From the NCBI RefSeq assembly GCF_937893305.1, contig NZ_CALBGN010000001.1, positions 62,001 to 126,000 on the forward strand: 64,000 bases of DNA, read 5' to 3'. The DNA comes from an uncultured Helicobacter sp. GTDB taxonomy: Bacteria > Campylobacterota > Campylobacteria > Campylobacterales > Helicobacteraceae. The position numbers and the translations under genes are program-made. Each line of letters begins with the position of its first letter. Positions within the stretch are counted from its first letter, which is position 1. Shown here piece after piece: positions 18,357-26,676 of this stretch. The notes beneath the pieces were generated by a model. That model did no database searches and had not been told where the DNA came from. It was given only the letters and a program-made list of their open reading frames with translations.

Positions 18357-20174
18357 TTATTTAAATGTGCGTTTGCCATTGTGATTTTCTATATCGTTAA
18401 AGCTATCTAAATAATCCAAATAGCTGATAAGATATTTGCGACTAAGATTAAAATGAGATTTAAAGTTATTTAAGTCCAAATAGCCTTCTTGTTTGATAAT
18501 TTCGCGCATTGTGTTTAAAAGTGTGGTTAAATGCTCTGTTGCAATAAAAAGCTTATGGCTTAGGCGTAGAATCTTTTTTTCTTTTGTTAAGCGTTTAAAA
18601 ATCATATCACCATTTTTCCTATCAATATCTAAGCTATCATAGAGATTGTAAGGCGCAATGGGTTCGTAACCTTGTGCGTGTAATGTGTTATAAATTGTGG
18701 TGTAAAGATAGTTTTCAATGCTTTTTGTCTCTTGTAAAGAGTTGCTTGGAGAAACAAAAAAAGATTCCACCTTATGCAGTGTTTTTTGTTCTAAGAGTTC
18801 TTCTAGGACATCTTGTGCAAATTCTTCAGCAATGAAGCTTTGTTTCTGGCTTAAAAGTGCAGCACTTAAGAGAGCATTTGGGTTTTTGGTGAGAATTTTT
18901 GCAATCACTTCTTTAACAAGTGTTCTAGCACTTTTTGGATAGGCAATAAGTTCTTTAGTGCAAACAAAACAATGTGGAATCTCTCTTGCAATTTCTATGG
19001 CTTTGTTTTGTGAGATTCTAAAGCGTTGTATTGCGCTAATTAGTCCAAAGCCTTTTTTATGGGCTTTTAAAAGAATTTCAAATGCGCCTTTTAAATTTTG
19101 ATTGCTTAAGTGTTCTAAATATTGCAGTTTTTGAGATTTTTTCATCGGATCTATAATGGGGCTTAAAACTCTCCCACCGCCTAGTGTTTGATTATCATCA
19201 CGCAGAATAAAGCGTTCATTAAAGATGCTAAAAAGTGGAATCTTGGTTTTTAGTGTGGCAAACTTAGAGTCTAAAAATAACACCCGAGCAGTCGTGCGTA
19301 ATGCTCCTAAGTAAAGCATAACTTCGCTATTATGTTGAAGTTCTTTGAAACATTCTAATTCTACTTCAATTTTATCAAATCCACGCAAATAGCCCTTTTT
19401 TGTGAGCAAATCACCGCGTTTTAGTTGATTGTGAGAAATACCGCTAAGATTAATCGCTACACGTGCACCATTATAAGCAATCTCTGTATTTTCTCCGTGG
19501 CTTTGGAGATTTTTAATGCCAAGACTCTGTTCTAATTGTGCGTGCCAAATTTTATCTTGCACGCTTAAATTGCCATCTATTAGCGTTCCACTTACGACAC
19601 AACCTGAACCTTTAATGCTAAAAGAACGATCAATATAGTAACGAAAAAATCCTAAATCTTCGCGCTTGGATTTAGAGAGTGAAAACAGCGTGTTTTTAAG
19701 TGTTGCAATGCTATCTTTATCATAGATTGAAGTATTTAAGCAGTGAAATGTTAAGTCTTTAAAGTTAGAAAAAAGATCGGCAATTTCTCTTTGTCGTGTT
19801 TGCAAAAGAGAGTTTTCTACTAAATCACATTTGCTTAAAACAACAATAAAGTCCTTAATGCCTAGTAAATACGCAATTCTTAAATGCTCTAGAGTTTGTG
19901 GCATAATTCCTTCATTTGCAGCAATAACAAGAAGCGCGTAATCAATCCCAAATGCTCCTGCAATCATATTTTTGACTAATTTTTCGTGTCCGGGGACATC
20001 AATAAAAGCAATGTTTTTATCACCTTGTGTAAGGTTTGAAAAACTTAAATCAAGAGTGATTCCGCGTTCTTTTTCGCTTTGTGTGCTATCTCCCCAAAAG
20101 CCATTAAGTGCTGCAATTAAGCTTGTTTTTCCGTGATCAATATGTCCAATTGTGCCAAGGATTAAATTTTGCAT
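18357..20174 (-). CDS. selB: Selenocysteine-specific elongation factor SelB
   Basis: A 605-residue GTPase that brings Sec-tRNA to UGA codons followed by a SECIS hairpin. GTPase motifs: GHIDHGKTSLIAAL (G1), GITLDLSF (G2), DVPGHEKLVKNM (G3) and VLSKCDLV (G4). The absence of a long effector insertion and the GITLDLSF motif separate it from EF-Tu. The C-terminal third (about residues 360-605) has repeated winged-helix-like segments that bind the SECIS RNA. Its start overlaps the selA 3' end by 13 bases. Confidence 0.93.
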   Translation of the reverse strand: MQNLILGTIGHIDHGKTSLIAALNGFWGDSTQSEKERGITLDLSFSNLTQGDKNIAFIDVPGHEKLVKNMIAGAFGIDYALLVIAANEGIMPQTLEHLRIAYLLGIKDFIVVLSKCDLVENSLLQTRQREIADLFSNFKDLTFHCLNTSIYDKDSIATLKNTLFSLSKSKREDLGFFRYYIDRSFSIKGSGCVVSGTLIDGNLSVQDKIWHAQLEQSLGIKNLQSHGENTEIAYNGARVAINLSGISHNQLKRGDLLTKKGYLRGFDKIEVELECFKELQHNSEVMLYLGALRTTARVLFLDSKFATLKTKIPLFSIFNERFILRDDNQTLGGGRVLSPIIDPMKKSQKLQYLEHLSNQNLKGAFEILLKAHKKGFGLISAIQRFRISQNKAIEIAREIPHCFVCTKELIAYPKSARTLVKEVIAKILTKNPNALLSAALLSQKQSFIAEEFAQDVLEELLEQKTLHKVESFFVSPSNSLQETKSIENYLYTTIYNTLHAQGYEPIAPYNLYDSLDIDRKNGDMIFKRLTKEKKILRLSHKLFIATEHLTTLLNTMREIIKQEGYLDLNNFKSHFNLSRKYLISYLDYLDSFNDIENHNGKRTFK

Positions 20175-21547
20175 TGCATTTCCTTAAGTAATGTGTTAAA
20201 GGTTTTTGCGATTTGCTCCAAATCGCCTTTTAAAAGTGCGCGCACATCTAAAATTAAAGCAGAATTTTCCAAGCGTGCAATGATCCCATTTGAGCGTAAA
20301 TATTTTTCTAGTTTGCTTTCGTTGAGATTTAAGGATTCTAAATCTTTTGCAAAGATTGCCACACCAAAGGATTCTAAATAATGGCTTGGCATAGCTCCTC
20401 CACCGCTATAACTTTTTGTTGCAATGACTTTTGGAGAAAAACAAGATGGAATCCCTTTTGCCAAATCTTGCGCTAAAGATTGCAAGGATTCTTTATCTCT
20501 TAAGAGCATTTGTGCAGTTGGAATGGCTTTTGTGTTCCCTTTTAAATAAGCACTAAGTGTTGCTTCAAGGGCTGCAATGGTGAATTTATCCACACGCAAC
20601 ATTCTTAAGAGTTGATTTTCCTTTAGCTTATTAATAAATCTTTTCTTGCCAAAGATAATCCCAGCCTGCGCTCCGCCTAAAAGCTTATCTCCACTAAAGC
20701 TAACAAGACTTGGATTGAGCTTAGAGATTTCTTCTAATGAAGGCTCAAAGCCCTTAAATATGGAATCTAAAACGCTAAAATAGCCACTGCCTAAATCATA
20801 ATAATCAATTAAATGATGTTCTTTTGCAAGTGCTACAAGCTCTTTAAACTCCACTTCTTTACTAAATCCTGTAATGGCATAGTTAGATTTGTGCGCTTTA
20901 AAAAGCATTGCACTATTTTCGTTAATGGCTTCTTTGTAATCTTTTAGATGGGTTTTGTTTGTTGTGCCAACTTCGTGTAAAATCGCCCCAGAATCCTCCA
21001 TAACACGCGGAATCCTAAAGCTTCCACCAATCTCTATTAGCTCTCCGCGAGAGAGAATAACTTCTTTATCTTTTGCAAAGGTGTTTAAGATTAAAAACAC
21101 AGCTGCAGCATTGTTATTTACAACTAACACATCTTCAGCATTTAAAAGTGCTTTAAAAAGTCCTTGTAAATGAATATAACGCTCTCCTCTTTGTCCTTGT
21201 TGCAAAGTATATTCTAGGTTATTATAGTGAGTTAAAAGGGGCTTGATTTCTTCTAAAATTTCTTCTGAAAACACACTGCGTCCTAAGTTTGTATGCACGA
21301 CAATCCCTGTGGCATTAACGAGAGGTTTTAGGGATTTTTGTGTAGCGTTTTGATACATTAGTGCAATGTGTTGCGTGCAAGACTCAAAATCTAGCAAATC
21401 TCCTCCCTTTAATAATTCTTTGCGATAGGCATCTAAAAACTCTAAAGTTAGGGATTTTAAAAGATTTATATTTGGTTGATCAAGCCTTAAAGTTAGAGCA
21501 TTTAAAAGCTTGTCTGTTTTGGGGATCTTCTGTAAAAGGGTTTGCAT
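20162..21547 (-). CDS. selA: L-seryl-tRNA(Sec) selenium transferase SelA
   Basis: A 461-residue PLP enzyme that converts Ser-tRNA(Sec) to Sec-tRNA(Sec) with selenophosphate. The Schiff-base lysine is K288 in LVSFSGDKLLGGAQAGII. Other family blocks are LVNATGIVVHTNLGRSVFSE (about residues 76-95), VLVVNNNAAAVFLILNT and LSRGELIEIGGSFRIPRVM. It is the first gene of the operon selA-selB-NifS-like-moeA. The selC tRNA and selD were not seen in the window. Confidence 0.95.
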   Translation of the reverse strand: MQTLLQKIPKTDKLLNALTLRLDQPNINLLKSLTLEFLDAYRKELLKGGDLLDFESCTQHIALMYQNATQKSLKPLVNATGIVVHTNLGRSVFSEEILEEIKPLLTHYNNLEYTLQQGQRGERYIHLQGLFKALLNAEDVLVVNNNAAAVFLILNTFAKDKEVILSRGELIEIGGSFRIPRVMEDSGAILHEVGTTNKTHLKDYKEAINENSAMLFKAHKSNYAITGFSKEVEFKELVALAKEHHLIDYYDLGSGYFSVLDSIFKGFEPSLEEISKLNPSLVSFSGDKLLGGAQAGIIFGKKRFINKLKENQLLRMLRVDKFTIAALEATLSAYLKGNTKAIPTAQMLLRDKESLQSLAQDLAKGIPSCFSPKVIATKSYSGGGAMPSHYLESFGVAIFAKDLESLNLNESKLEKYLRSNGIIARLENSALILDVRALLKGDLEQIAKTFNTLLKEMQCKI

Positions 21548-21616
21548 TCTAACTCTTTTGGTGGTTTTAGTTAAGTAAGCTTACTAAAAACTTACTTTAT
21601 TTTCTGTGAAATTTGT

Positions 21617-21622
21617 TATAAT
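21617..21622 (+). promoter_or_regulatory. Probable -10 element of the uspA-like gene
   Basis: TATAAT at 21617-21622 lies 30 bases before the ATG at 21653 in the divergent spacer shared with selA. No standard -35 element is obvious. Confidence 0.5.
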
Positions 21623-21652
21623 CCTTTGGATTTTAAAGTGTAAGGACAACTA

Positions 21653-22069
21653 ATGAAAAAGATTCTATTTGCCGTTGATGCAACGCCATCTTGCCAAAAG
21701 GCAGCACAATTTGTTGTGGATTTTTTTGGAGATAGAGAAGATTGCGCAATTAGTATTATCCATGTAAAAACTCCTATTATGCTTTATGGAGAAGCAGCAC
21801 TTGCGGCTTATGAAGAGATTGAGAAAAAAGAAAATGCAGAGAGCGATAAACTCTTAGAAGATTTTAGTGCGATTTTTACTAATAAGGGTGTTAATGTTAG
21901 TCAAAAGTTGTTAGAAGGAGAAGCTGTTACTGAAGTGTTAAATTATGCAAAAGACTTTGATTTGCTAGTTATTGGACAGAGTGAGGAAAGCTTTTGGAAT
22001 AAGATTTTTTCATCTAATCAAAATGACTTTTCAGAAAAATCTCCAATTCCAATTTTGATTGTTAAATAA
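21653..22069 (+). CDS. Universal stress protein (UspA family)
   Basis: A 138-residue single-domain Usp protein. It begins with the typical KKILFAVDATPSCQKAAQFV strand-helix and has a central SQKLLEGEAVTEVLNYAKDF segment. The nucleotide-binding loop is DLLVIGQSEESFWNKIFSSN near the C-terminus; the usual G-x2-G-x9-G-S/T pattern is poorly kept, so ATP binding is uncertain. The terminal PIPILIVK is the canonical last strand. It is a monocistronic gene ending at a bidirectional terminator shared with leuB. Confidence 0.85.
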   Translation: MKKILFAVDATPSCQKAAQFVVDFFGDREDCAISIIHVKTPIMLYGEAALAAYEEIEKKENAESDKLLEDFSAIFTNKGVNVSQKLLEGEAVTEVLNYAKDFDLLVIGQSEESFWNKIFSSNQNDFSEKSPIPILIVK

Positions 22070-22095
22070 TTTAGAATCCAAAATTGGATTCTAAA
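22070..22095. terminator. Bidirectional hairpin between uspA-like gene and leuB
   Basis: TTTAGAATCCAA (22070-22081) is the exact reverse complement of TTGGATTCTAAA (22084-22095), a 12-bp stem with a 2-base loop (or 10-11 bp with a larger loop). It starts at the base after the uspA-like stop codon and overlaps the leuB stop codon, so it can end transcription from both converging genes. U-rich flanks are modest. Confidence 0.65.
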
Positions 22096-23158
22096 TTTCT
22101 ATTCTTTCTGCAATCACATTTCCCATACGCTCGCAACTACACACTTCTTTTGCGCCATAGTTTGCAATGTCTTTTGTGCGGAATCCTTCTTTTAAAGCAT
22201 TTTCAATTGCATTTTCAATCGCTTGTGCGGCTTTAGTTTGCCCTAGAGAATAGCGTAAAAGCATTGCTGCACTAGCAATGGTTGCAATAGGATTTGCAAT
22301 ACCTTGCCCTGCAATATCAGGCGCACTTCCATGAATTGGTTCATAAATCGCTGCTTTTGCGCCAATAGAAGCACTAGGGAGCAATCCAATAGAACCACTT
22401 AACATACTTGCTTCATCACTTAAAATATCTCCAAAAAGATTGCCTGTTAAAATCACATCAAACTGCTTAGGGTTTCTAATAAGCTGCATTGCTGCATTAT
22501 CCACATACATATGGCTTAACTCTACATCAGGATATTCTTTTGCGACTTCACTGACAACTTCACGCCATAATTGACTAACATCAAGCACATTTGCCTTATC
22601 TACTGAGCAAACTTTCTGCTTGCGTTTTCTAGCAGCTACAAAAGCAGTGTGAGCGATACGCTTAACTTCATCGACGCTATATACCATTGTATTAAAGCCT
22701 CTATCCTTATCGCGCCCCTTTGGAGTGCCAAAATAAATTCCACCTATTAACTCACGCACAACTAAAATATCCACTCCGCTAATTACTTCACTCTTTAGCG
22801 TGCTGGCTTCTACTAACTCATCATAAACTTTAGCAGGACGGAAGTTTGCAAAAACTTCTAAGCTTTTTCTTAAATGTAATAATCCACTCTCTGGGCGCAA
22901 TTCTCTTGGAAGATTGTCCCATTTTTCACCGCCAATTGCGCCAAAAAGTGTTGCATCTGCTTTTAAGCAACCTTCAATGGTTTCCTGTGGCAAGGGAGAG
23001 CCTGTTAAGTCATAAGCGATTCCGCCCATTAAAAAATCTTCAAATTCTAAGTTAAAATGGAATTTTTCTGCTGTAATTTTTAAGACTTTTAAAGCTTCAT
23101 TAACAATCTCTGGTCCGATTCCATCACCCTTGATGATGGCAATTTTATAAGTTTGCAT
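22091..23158 (-). CDS. leuB: 3-isopropylmalate dehydrogenase
   Basis: A 355-residue NAD-dependent decarboxylating dehydrogenase of leucine synthesis. Family landmarks: IIKGDGIGPEIVNEALKVL at the N-terminus, LRPESGLLHLRKSLEVFANF (substrate arginines), and the metal and NAD region LTGNLFGDILSDEASMLSG (about residues 233-251), then EPIHGSAPDIAGQGIANP. The length is normal. Its start overlaps leuD by 14 bases. leuA and leuC are not in the window, so the leucine genes are split. Confidence 0.94.
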   Translation of the reverse strand: MQTYKIAIIKGDGIGPEIVNEALKVLKITAEKFHFNLEFEDFLMGGIAYDLTGSPLPQETIEGCLKADATLFGAIGGEKWDNLPRELRPESGLLHLRKSLEVFANFRPAKVYDELVEASTLKSEVISGVDILVVRELIGGIYFGTPKGRDKDRGFNTMVYSVDEVKRIAHTAFVAARKRKQKVCSVDKANVLDVSQLWREVVSEVAKEYPDVELSHMYVDNAAMQLIRNPKQFDVILTGNLFGDILSDEASMLSGSIGLLPSASIGAKAAIYEPIHGSAPDIAGQGIANPIATIASAAMLLRYSLGQTKAAQAIENAIENALKEGFRTKDIANYGAKEVCSCERMGNVIAERIEI

Positions 23159-23657
23159 TTGTTGATCCTAACGCGTTTTTTGCATAAGAGATTAATCCGC
23201 CACTTTCTAAAAGATTTAACATAAAAGGTGGAATCGCATTAAAGGTGTAATGGCAGTTTTGTGTGTGGTTTTTAATTACGCCTTCTTGTAAAGAAATCTC
23301 TAAGACATCACCTTCATTAATGGAATTTGCTTCTTTGACTTCTAAGATAGGTAAGCCTGTATTAAAGGCATTGCGATAAAAAATGCGTGCATAGCTTTTT
23401 GCAATCACTGCACTAATACCTGCTGCTTTAATTGCCACAGGAGCGTGTTCTCTACTAGAGCCACAGCCAAAATTTTCTCCAGCAACAATCACATCTCCTT
23501 TTGTAATGGAATTTACAAACTCATTTCTTGCATCCTCCATAAGATGAGATGCTAAAACTGCGGAATCTGTTGTGTTTAAATAGCGTGCAGCAATGATTAA
23601 ATCCGTGTCTATATTATCCCCAAATTTCCAAGCTTTCGCATTTTTAATCACTTGCAT
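23145..23657 (-). CDS. leuD: 3-isopropylmalate dehydratase small subunit
   Basis: A 170-residue swivel-domain subunit that pairs with the iron-sulfur LeuC to isomerise isopropylmalate. The motif DNIDTDLIIAARYLN is near the N-terminus, and VAGENFGCGSSREHAPVAIK (about residues 56-75) is the aconitase small-subunit signature. The shape fits the short bacterial/archaeal LeuD form. It starts 9 bases after a small hypothetical gene and overlaps leuB. No leuC is adjacent, which is unusual. Confidence 0.9.
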   Translation of the reverse strand: MQVIKNAKAWKFGDNIDTDLIIAARYLNTTDSAVLASHLMEDARNEFVNSITKGDVIVAGENFGCGSSREHAPVAIKAAGISAVIAKSYARIFYRNAFNTGLPILEVKEANSINEGDVLEISLQEGVIKNHTQNCHYTFNAIPPFMLNLLESGGLISYAKNALGSTNANL

Positions 23658-23666
23658 TTTTTCTCC

Positions 23667-23882
23667 TTAATCCTTATAAACTTCAAGTTTTACACCATTC
23701 CAATACCAATCTTTACTAAAAAGCATTTTCTTGCAAGATTCTGGAACTTTTAAGAAAAACACTCTTTGTGCATCTATATCCTTTGAAATTAGAGCATGTT
23801 CAATTCCTAAGATTAAGTTTTCTGGTGAAACTTTTACATTTTCTACCAAAATATCGCGTGTTTCTTGATTGATAATTGTCAT
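23667..23882 (-). CDS. Small hypothetical protein at the head of leuDB
   Basis: A 71-residue cytosolic protein with no membrane segment, cysteine cluster or repeat; I do not recognise the family. It is rich in charged residues and ends in WYWNGVKLEVYKD. AAGGAG lies 5 bases before its ATG, a strong ribosome site. The 9-base gap to leuD shows co-transcription. In related genomes the position before leuD is often occupied by leuC, but this protein has no resemblance to LeuC. Confidence 0.7.
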   Translation of the reverse strand: MTIINQETRDILVENVKVSPENLILGIEHALISKDIDAQRVFFLKVPESCKKMLFSKDWYWNGVKLEVYKD

Positions 23883-23905
23883 TTTATCTCCTTGTATAAG
23901 GAGTT

Positions 23906-23914
23906 ATTATAACA
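23906..23914 (-). promoter_or_regulatory. Extended -10 promoter of the leuDB operon
   Basis: On the minus strand, TGTTATAAT (plus positions 23914 to 23906) is a perfect extended -10. It lies 23 bases before the ATG of the small first gene, so transcription would begin near 23899. Confidence 0.55.
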
Positions 23915-23968
23915 AAATTAAAACTTTATTTTAAATAAAAATTAAGATTATTGAAAATAATCTTAGAA

Positions 23969-24001
23969 TTGACAAATCGTTATATATTAAAATATAATTT
24001 G
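23969..24001 (+). promoter_or_regulatory. modE promoter with overlapping ModE-like operator
   Basis: TTGACA at 23969-23974 and TATAAT at 23993-23998 form a near-consensus promoter with an 18-base spacer. A perfect inverted repeat, TTATAT (23980-23985) / ATATAA (23992-23997), lies in the spacer and -10. Its left arm, extended to CGTTATATA (23978-23986), matches the half-site known for Escherichia coli ModE. This arrangement would let molybdate-loaded ModE block its own operon. The right arm lacks the terminal A-C-G of the consensus. The promoter is clear; the operator is inferred. Confidence 0.6.
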
Positions 24002-24037
24002 ACTCGTTTTCTCAAAATTTTTGTTGTGGAGGGAAGT

Positions 24038-24841
24038 GTGCAAGTTCAAGGACGCATTTGGATTAAAGAACAGGATAAAAACTTCTTAGGACATGGAAAG
24101 ATTGAACTGTTAGAGCGCATTGCAAAAAGTGGTTCAATTTCTAAAGCAGCAAAAGAAATGAGAATGAGTTATAAAGCAGCTTGGGATAGCATTGATTTAA
24201 TGAATAAAGTTGCAAGCGAACCCCTTGTGATGCGTGTAACAGGTGGCAAGGGTGGCGGTGGAACTCAAGTTACACAAAAAGGCTTAGAAGCAATTAGGAT
24301 TTTTCGTGAAATGGAGAGAATTTCACAAGAACTTTATGCACTTTTTGAGAATGATTTGCACGCTTGGGATTCTATGCTAAATCAAACAAAAGAATCTATT
24401 GATTCAATAAGGAGAAATGTAATGTTAAAAACAAGTGCTAGAAATCAATTCCAAGGTGAGATTGTAGCAATTAAAGAAGGTGCAGTTAATGCGGAAGTTA
24501 CTTTAAATGTGCAAGATAGAATCCAAATTGTAAGCACAATTACCTTACATTCTTTAAAAGAGCTAGATTTAAAGGTTGGAATGCAAGCTTATGTGCTAAT
24601 CAAGGCAAATTGGATTGTAGTTTTCACACAAGAGCCTAAAGGAATTTCTTTGCGAAATTGTATTTGTGGAGACATCAGTGAACTTAAAAATGGTGCAGTT
24701 AATGCAGAAGTCAATATCAATAGCAATGGTGTGCAATTAAGCGCGATTGTAACAGAAGATTCTAAAGAGAATTTAGCATTAAAAGTTGGTCAAAAAGTGT
24801 GGTTTGGCTTTAAAGCAAACAATGTTATTTTAGGAATTTAA
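24038..24841 (+). CDS. modE: Molybdate-responsive transcriptional regulator ModE
   Basis: A 267-residue regulator with an N-terminal winged-helix domain (about residues 1-105, KSGSISKAAKEMRMSYKAAW as the HTH, then TGGKGGGGTQVTQKG) and two C-terminal TOBE/Mop molybdate-binding repeats (about 135-200 and 205-267, each with a GAVNAEV core). This is the full-length E. coli ModE layout. The start is GTG 24038 because GGAGGG (24028-24033) precedes it; an upstream in-frame TTG at 23951 would include the promoter. It heads the mod operon, 9 bases before modA, and probably autoregulates through the inverted repeat upstream. Confidence 0.88.
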   Translation: MQVQGRIWIKEQDKNFLGHGKIELLERIAKSGSISKAAKEMRMSYKAAWDSIDLMNKVASEPLVMRVTGGKGGGGTQVTQKGLEAIRIFREMERISQELYALFENDLHAWDSMLNQTKESIDSIRRNVMLKTSARNQFQGEIVAIKEGAVNAEVTLNVQDRIQIVSTITLHSLKELDLKVGMQAYVLIKANWIVVFTQEPKGISLRNCICGDISELKNGAVNAEVNINSNGVQLSAIVTEDSKENLALKVGQKVWFGFKANNVILGI

Positions 24842-24850
24842 GGAGAAAAA

Positions 24851-25615
24851 ATGTTAAGCACAATCAAAAAAGTAATTGTTGTTGGGATTTGTGGGGCTAT
24901 CTTTAGTCTTAGTGCGCAAGCAGAAGAAATTAAAGTGCTAGCAGCGGCATCATTAAAATATGTGTTAGAAGAGATTAAAACAGATTTTTTAGCAAACAAA
25001 AAGGGTGATAAGATTGAGATTTCCTATATTTCAAGCGGTAAGGCGTATGCACAGATTAAAAACGGCTCACCTACACATTTATTTGTAGCAGCAGATGTAA
25101 GTTATCCTGCAAAACTTTATGAAGAAAAACTTGCTCCAAGCAAAGAAGAAATTTATGCAAAGGGAAAATTGGTGCTTTGGAGCAATGATGAAAACTTTAA
25201 GATTAAAGAATTTAACGATATTTTAAATGATAAAATCACGCATATCGCAATTCCAAACCCTAAAGTTGCTCCTTATGGTAGGGCTTCAGTAGAAGCATTA
25301 GAAGCAACAAAAATGCTTCAAAAAGTGCAAGAAAAATTTGTAACAGGAGAGAGCATAGGTGCTGCAACAACTTATGTGGAATCTAAAAATGCAGAAGTTG
25401 GGTTTACTGCTTTATCAATGCTAGGAGAAAGCGGGATTAACACACCTACAATGAGTTTTGTGGCTATTGATGAGAAGTTTTATAAACCTATTGAACAAGC
25501 ACTTGTTATTACAAACTATGGCAAGGACTCTAAGCTTGCTAAAGATTTTAAAGAATATATTTTAAGTAAAAATGCCAAAGAAAAATTTATAAAGTTTGGT
25601 TATAGTGTTGAATAA
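24851..25615 (+). CDS. modA: Molybdate ABC transporter periplasmic binding protein
   Basis: A 254-residue binding protein with a Sec signal peptide (KKVIVVGICGAIFSLSAQA, cleaved near residue 24). The mature part starts EIKVLAAASLKYVLEEIKTDF, typical of ModA. Ligand-loop features are YISSGKAYAQIKNGSPTHLF, where the Ser and Ala-Asp contacts of ModA sit, and FVAADVSYPAKL. The C-terminal half has GESIGAATTYVESKNAEVGF. It sits between modE and a TOBE-domain gene in the operon. Confidence 0.92.
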   Translation: MLSTIKKVIVVGICGAIFSLSAQAEEIKVLAAASLKYVLEEIKTDFLANKKGDKIEISYISSGKAYAQIKNGSPTHLFVAADVSYPAKLYEEKLAPSKEEIYAKGKLVLWSNDENFKIKEFNDILNDKITHIAIPNPKVAPYGRASVEALEATKMLQKVQEKFVTGESIGAATTYVESKNAEVGFTALSMLGESGINTPTMSFVAIDEKFYKPIEQALVITNYGKDSKLAKDFKEYILSKNAKEKFIKFGYSVE

Positions 25616-26015
25616 GCTTCAAGGGATTCTCACGCACTTTAGAGCGCAAGATGGTATTTTGCGCCTTAGTGTGTGCATAAGTGAATCTAAAAATATGGAA
25701 TCGCAAATCTTAAATATGCTTTTACTAGAAGATCCCACATTTTTAGAACCATTTTTGCAAAAAACTTTAGAAGTTGGCTTTAAAGAGAGCAGTGTAATTG
25801 TGGGCTTAGAATTAAAAGGCTTGCATAATGTGTTTAAATCTAAGGTTTTAAAGATAGAAACAGACACACTTTTTGCAAGATTGACTTTAGAGACATTGAT
25901 AAATCCTATTACTGCTCTATGTCCGCTTGATTTTATTGCGAAAAATGCTTTAAAAAAAGGCGATTTGATAGAGTGGCATATCCCTGAAAATGCTGTAATG
26001 TTTTATGCAAATTGA
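25605..26015 (+). CDS. Mop/TOBE-like protein of the mod operon
   Basis: A protein of about 136 residues between modA and modB. The latter half shows a TOBE-like pattern (VIVGLELKGLHNVFKSKVLK, then LFARLTLETL and FIAKNALKKGDLIEWHIPENA), as seen for molybdopterin- or molybdate-binding domains. A gene of this kind at this position is also known in Campylobacter jejuni mod loci as I recall (Cj0302c). The start is unclear: GTG 25605 or TTG 25608 both lie inside the modA 3' end with no good ribosome site, suggesting translational coupling. Its stop overlaps modB by 11 bases. It might buffer molybdate or modulate ModE; this is inference. Confidence 0.65.
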   Translation: MLNKLQGILTHFRAQDGILRLSVCISESKNMESQILNMLLLEDPTFLEPFLQKTLEVGFKESSVIVGLELKGLHNVFKSKVLKIETDTLFARLTLETLINPITALCPLDFIAKNALKKGDLIEWHIPENAVMFYAN

Positions 26016-26676
26016 AAGTTTTTTAATCACAATGCTTTTAACGCTGAAGGTTGCGTTAATCACTACGCTTGTGTTGCTGATTCTTGCAATCCCTCTTTCG
26101 TATTTTTTAGCCTTTAATAAAAGTAAAATCACACCGATTTTAGAAGCAATTGTTTCAATGCCTTTGGTTCTTCCACCTAGTGTTTTGGGATTTTATTTGC
26201 TTATTGCTTTTAGTCCTCAAAGCGTTTTGGGGAGATTTTTTTTAGAAGTGTTCAATTTAAAACTTGTTTTTAGTTTTGAAGGATTAATTATAGGTTCTGT
26301 AATTTTCTCTCTCCCTTTTATGGTTAATCCTATTCAAGCTGGATTTTCTGCATTGCCTAAATCGCTTTTTGAGGCAGCTATAACACTTGGAAAAAGTCGC
26401 CTTAGGATTCTTTATTCTATTTTATTGCCAAATATTTCACGCTCTTTGCTTGTTGGAATTGTAGTAACTTTCGCGCATACTATTGGTGAATTTGGTGTGG
26501 TAATGATGATTGGTGGGAATATTGAAGGTGTTACGCGTGTAGCAAGTATTGCAATTTATGATGAGGTAGAAGCCTTAAATTACGCATTAGCACATCAATA
26601 TGCTTTGACTTTATTTGTGATTACTTTTGCGATTTTGCTTTTGACATTTTATTTAAATAAAAGGGGTGTTAAGTGA
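26005..26676 (+). CDS. modB: Molybdate ABC transporter permease
   Basis: A 223-residue inner-membrane permease with about five transmembrane segments. The EAA loop that docks to the ATPase is visible as LFEAAITLGKSRLRILYSILLP (split here; residues about 125-145). SMPLVLPPSVLGFYLL and the terminal TIGEFGVVMMIGGNIEG match ModB. ATG 26005 lies inside the end of the preceding gene, and GTGA at 26673-26676 joins it to modC. Confidence 0.92.
   Translation: MQIESFLITMLLTLKVALITTLVLLILAIPLSYFLAFNKSKITPILEAIVSMPLVLPPSVLGFYLLIAFSPQSVLGRFFLEVFNLKLVFSFEGLIIGSVIFSLPFMVNPIQAGFSALPKSLFEAAITLGKSRLRILYSILLPNISRSLLVGIVVTFAHTIGEFGVVMMIGGNIEGVTRVASIAIYDEVEALNYALAHQYALTLFVITFAILLLTFYLNKRGVK

Noticed and set aside
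16095..21652. selC tRNA or a SECIS-containing UGA gene near selA and selB
   Set aside because: I found no tRNA-like cloverleaf in the spacers and no coding frame that needs UGA read-through. They probably lie elsewhere in the genome.
23888..23903. Hairpin CTCCTT-ATAC-AAGGAG (minus strand) that would hide the ribosome site of the first leu-operon gene
   Set aside because: The extended -10 at 23906-23914 places the transcript start near 23899, inside the upstream arm, so most of that arm would not be in the RNA.
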